The notes under the pieces: model-generated
What the model saw: the letters and a program-made list of their open reading frames with translations, nothing else
Database searches by the model: none
What the model was told of the DNA's origin: nothing
Source: CAVPCZ01 sp963702445
GTDB lineage: Bacteria > Bacteroidota > Ignavibacteria > UBA10030 > UBA6906
Length of the DNA stretch: 64,000 nucleotides
Direction: 5' to 3'
Assembly (NCBI GenBank): GCA_963702445.1
Contig: CAVPCZ010000003.1
Span: 310,001-374,000, forward strand
Shown: positions 62,489-64,000 of the stretch, piece after piece
Layout: each line of letters starts with the position of its first letter
Numbering within the stretch: position 1 is the stretch's first letter
Program-made: the position numbers and the translations under genes

Positions 62489-63219
62489 AACAGGTGATTC
62501 TTATCCTGGTGCTCCTGCTGGTGTTGGTCCCGGGTGCCGGGGCCCAGAAAGGGGAACCGGACATCGGGAAGTACGTCAACCAGATCAACGAAGGACAGGT
62601 CCAGCAGGTGCGCGAGCAGCTGCCGGCATTGCTCAGCAAATACCCGAACCATCCCGGCGCGCTGTATGTACAGGCCCTTCTGACACGCGAAGGCGCCGAG
62701 GCCGTGCGCATCTATCAGAGTATTGTGGATAATTTTCCGCAGAGCGAATGGGCTGACGATGCGGTCTACAAGACGTATCAGTTCTACTACTCCCTGGGGT
62801 TGTATCGCACCGCGGAGCTGAAGATGAACCAGTTAAAGGCACAGTACCCGTCCTCGGCGTATCTCCAGGAACCCGTCGAGCCCTCCGTGCCTGCCCAGAG
62901 CGGCAACGAACAGCCCGTGAGCACGGTGCCGCAGCAGCAGATACCGCAGGAGCCGGAGACTCCCGTCGTTCAACCGGAACCGATACAGGTGCGGTTTTCG
63001 CTGCAGGTCGGAGCGTTCACCGTGCAGGCGAACGCCGAAGCACAGAAAAGCCGTTTTGAGCACCTGGGGTATACCGCCGAGCTGATCAGCAAAGTGAAGG
63101 ATACCCGCTCGCTTTTCACGGTTCTTGTCGGTGACTATCAGACGTACAGCGAAGCCAAAGCGGCCGGCGCCGAGATAAAGCGGAAGCTGGGCATTGATTC
63201 GATTGTGATATCGAGGTGA
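62485..63219 (+). CDS. Exported SPOR-domain protein
   Basis: The 244-residue product has a Sec signal (VPGAGA/QKGEP), a helical TPR-like segment (about 30-125: HPGALYVQALLTREGAEAVRIYQ), and a Pro/Gln-rich linker. A C-terminal SPOR domain (about 168-244) carries RFSLQVGAFTVQANAEAQKS and FTVLVGDYQTYSEAK. SPOR domains bind denuded septal peptidoglycan, so a role at the cell wall is likely. Coupled to miaB by ATGA overlap. Confidence 0.85.
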   Translation: MKQVILILVLLLVLVPGAGAQKGEPDIGKYVNQINEGQVQQVREQLPALLSKYPNHPGALYVQALLTREGAEAVRIYQSIVDNFPQSEWADDAVYKTYQFYYSLGLYRTAELKMNQLKAQYPSSAYLQEPVEPSVPAQSGNEQPVSTVPQQQIPQEPETPVVQPEPIQVRFSLQVGAFTVQANAEAQKSRFEHLGYTAELISKVKDTRSLFTVLVGDYQTYSEAKAAGAEIKRKLGIDSIVISR

Positions 63220-63220
63220 C

Positions 63221-64000
63221 ATGCAGGCAGCGTTGACATCCCCTCCGAAGCGGTTTCAGGAGGAATACGGGATCCTCGGCGAATCCGTGGAAATGCGGAA
63301 AATCGTCGAAGTGATCGAGCAGGTGGCGCCGACCGACATCACCGTGCTGATCACGGGTGAGAGCGGGGTGGGGAAGGAAGTCATCGCCAAGGCGTTGTAC
63401 GGTGCGAGCAGGCGTAACAAGAAACCGCTGATTACCGTCAACTGCGGCGCAATTCCGGAAGGGATTCTGGAAAGCGAACTGTTCGGACACGAGCGGGGAT
63501 CGTTTACCGGGGCCTCGGACCAGCGCAAGGGATACTTTGAACTTGCCGACGGCGGGACCATCTTTCTGGATGAGATCGGCGAACTGCCGCTGGCGGCACA
63601 GGTGAAGTTTCTGCGCATTCTGGAAAACGGGGAGTTCCTCCGCGTGGGTTCTTCGGTGGCCCGCACGGTCAACGTGCGCGTGATTGCAGCAACCAACAAG
63701 GATCTTGAAGCCGAAGTGCATGCGCGCCATTTCCGGGCCGATCTGTTCTTCCGGTTGCGCTCGGTGAATATTGCCATTCCGCCTCTGCGGAAGCGGGCAG
63801 AGGATATTCCCGTGCTGTTCCGGCATTTCGCGGCGGAAGTTGCCGCGCGCAACAACATACGGTTTGCGGGGATCGGTCCCGATGCGATGCAACTGCTGGA
63901 GTCATACCACTGGCCGGGTAATGTGCGTGAATTGCGCAATGTGGTCGAGAGTATGCTCGTGCTGGAGGGGGGCAAGTTCCTTGAGCCGGAGGATGTCCGC
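63221..64000 (+). CDS. Sigma-54-dependent transcriptional activator (3' end outside window)
   Basis: The visible 260 residues are an AAA+ sigma-54 interaction domain starting within 25 residues of the N-terminus: ILGESVEMRKIVEVIEQVA, Walker A GESGVGKEVIAKALY, ELFGHERGSFTGASDQR, Walker B GGTIFLDEIGEL, and FFRLRSVNIAIPPLRKRAEDI. The sigma-54 contact loop reads GSFTGA instead of the canonical GAFTGA. No receiver or PAS domain precedes it. The C-terminal helix-turn-helix is beyond the edge. ATG 63221 follows GAGGTG, one base after the SPOR gene stop. Confidence 0.93.
   Translation, partial: MQAALTSPPKRFQEEYGILGESVEMRKIVEVIEQVAPTDITVLITGESGVGKEVIAKALYGASRRNKKPLITVNCGAIPEGILESELFGHERGSFTGASDQRKGYFELADGGTIFLDEIGELPLAAQVKFLRILENGEFLRVGSSVARTVNVRVIAATNKDLEAEVHARHFRADLFFRLRSVNIAIPPLRKRAEDIPVLFRHFAAEVAARNNIRFAGIGPDAMQLLESYHWPGNVRELRNVVESMLVLEGGKFLEPEDVR

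Noticed and set aside
62724..62732. Perfect TGTGGATAA DnaA box inside the SPOR-protein gene
   Set aside because: A single box in coding sequence is expected by chance in 64 kb and has no phased partner.

Overview
This 64 kb window is a chromosomal, replication-origin-proximal segment of a Gram-negative bacterium. By eye the G+C content is high (roughly 58-60%, not counted). Gene content and order (YicC-gmk-rpoZ-coaBC-UDG-dnaB, a run of parvulin-type chaperones, DUF4412 and DUF1460 proteins, an NFACT protein of the FCB type) suggest the FCB superphylum, probably an Ignavibacteriota/Chlorobiota/Kapabacteria-like lineage. Most genes have clear Shine-Dalgarno sequences (AAGGAG/GGAGG), which argues against a classical Bacteroidia genome. 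All six predicted Sec/signal-peptidase-I proteins have Gln at the likely +1 position, a habit reported for Bacteroidota. The taxonomic call is an inference.

Origin region (1-20.3 kb). dnaA (10.9 kb) and dnaN (12.9 kb) are separated by an AT-rich spacer of about 490 bp, and consensus DnaA boxes lie upstream of dnaA. Genes to the left run leftward: rpmH-rnpA-yidD-yidC, a terminator, then mnmE-mnmG-rsmG-murQ-mfd. Genes to the right run rightward: dnaN-recF-dciA-like-gyrB-gyrA. Two perfect 16-bp parS sites form the start-codon regions of rsmG and mnmG, but no parAB genes are adjacent.

Envelope operon (20.3-28.0 kb, leftward). Three parvulin-like peptidyl-prolyl isomerase proteins are followed by a MoxR AAA+ ATPase and a membrane-anchored vWA protein. 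The first and largest PPIase carries an OmpA-like domain inserted within its third parvulin-like region. Upstream, also leftward, are a coupled NFACT/RqcH gene and a trans-sulfuration enzyme gene (28.1-31.0 kb).

Housekeeping run (31.3-38.3 kb, rightward): YicC, gmk, rpoZ, coaBC, family-4 uracil-DNA glycosylase, dnaB, a Tat-exported DUF1460 protein and a DUF4412 protein.

Leftward block (38.3-54.4 kb): a GT2 glycosyltransferase, an AmmeMemoRadiSam radical SAM enzyme, an SDR, an alanine/glycine:cation symporter, an O-antigen-ligase-like polymerase, a GT9 glycosyltransferase and a SpoIIE-type phosphatase. A tiny membrane protein gene lies divergently. Then come rsgA, a ribose-type ABC importer (permease, ATPase, lipoprotein), an M1 aminopeptidase with HEAT-like repeats, and nfo.

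Rightward end (54.4-64 kb): anmK, a predicted metal-uptake locus (Cys/His-rich membrane protein, porin-like barrel, ZnuA-, ZnuC- and ZnuB-like proteins), a leftward pta, then miaB, a SPOR-domain protein and a truncated sigma-54 activator. The porin gene has one reading-frame break and the ATPase gene has two. Each is repaired by removing one base, as is a further break at the 5' end of the NFACT gene; these may be sequencing indels or real mutations. I saw no rRNA, tRNA, CRISPR, transposon or prophage.
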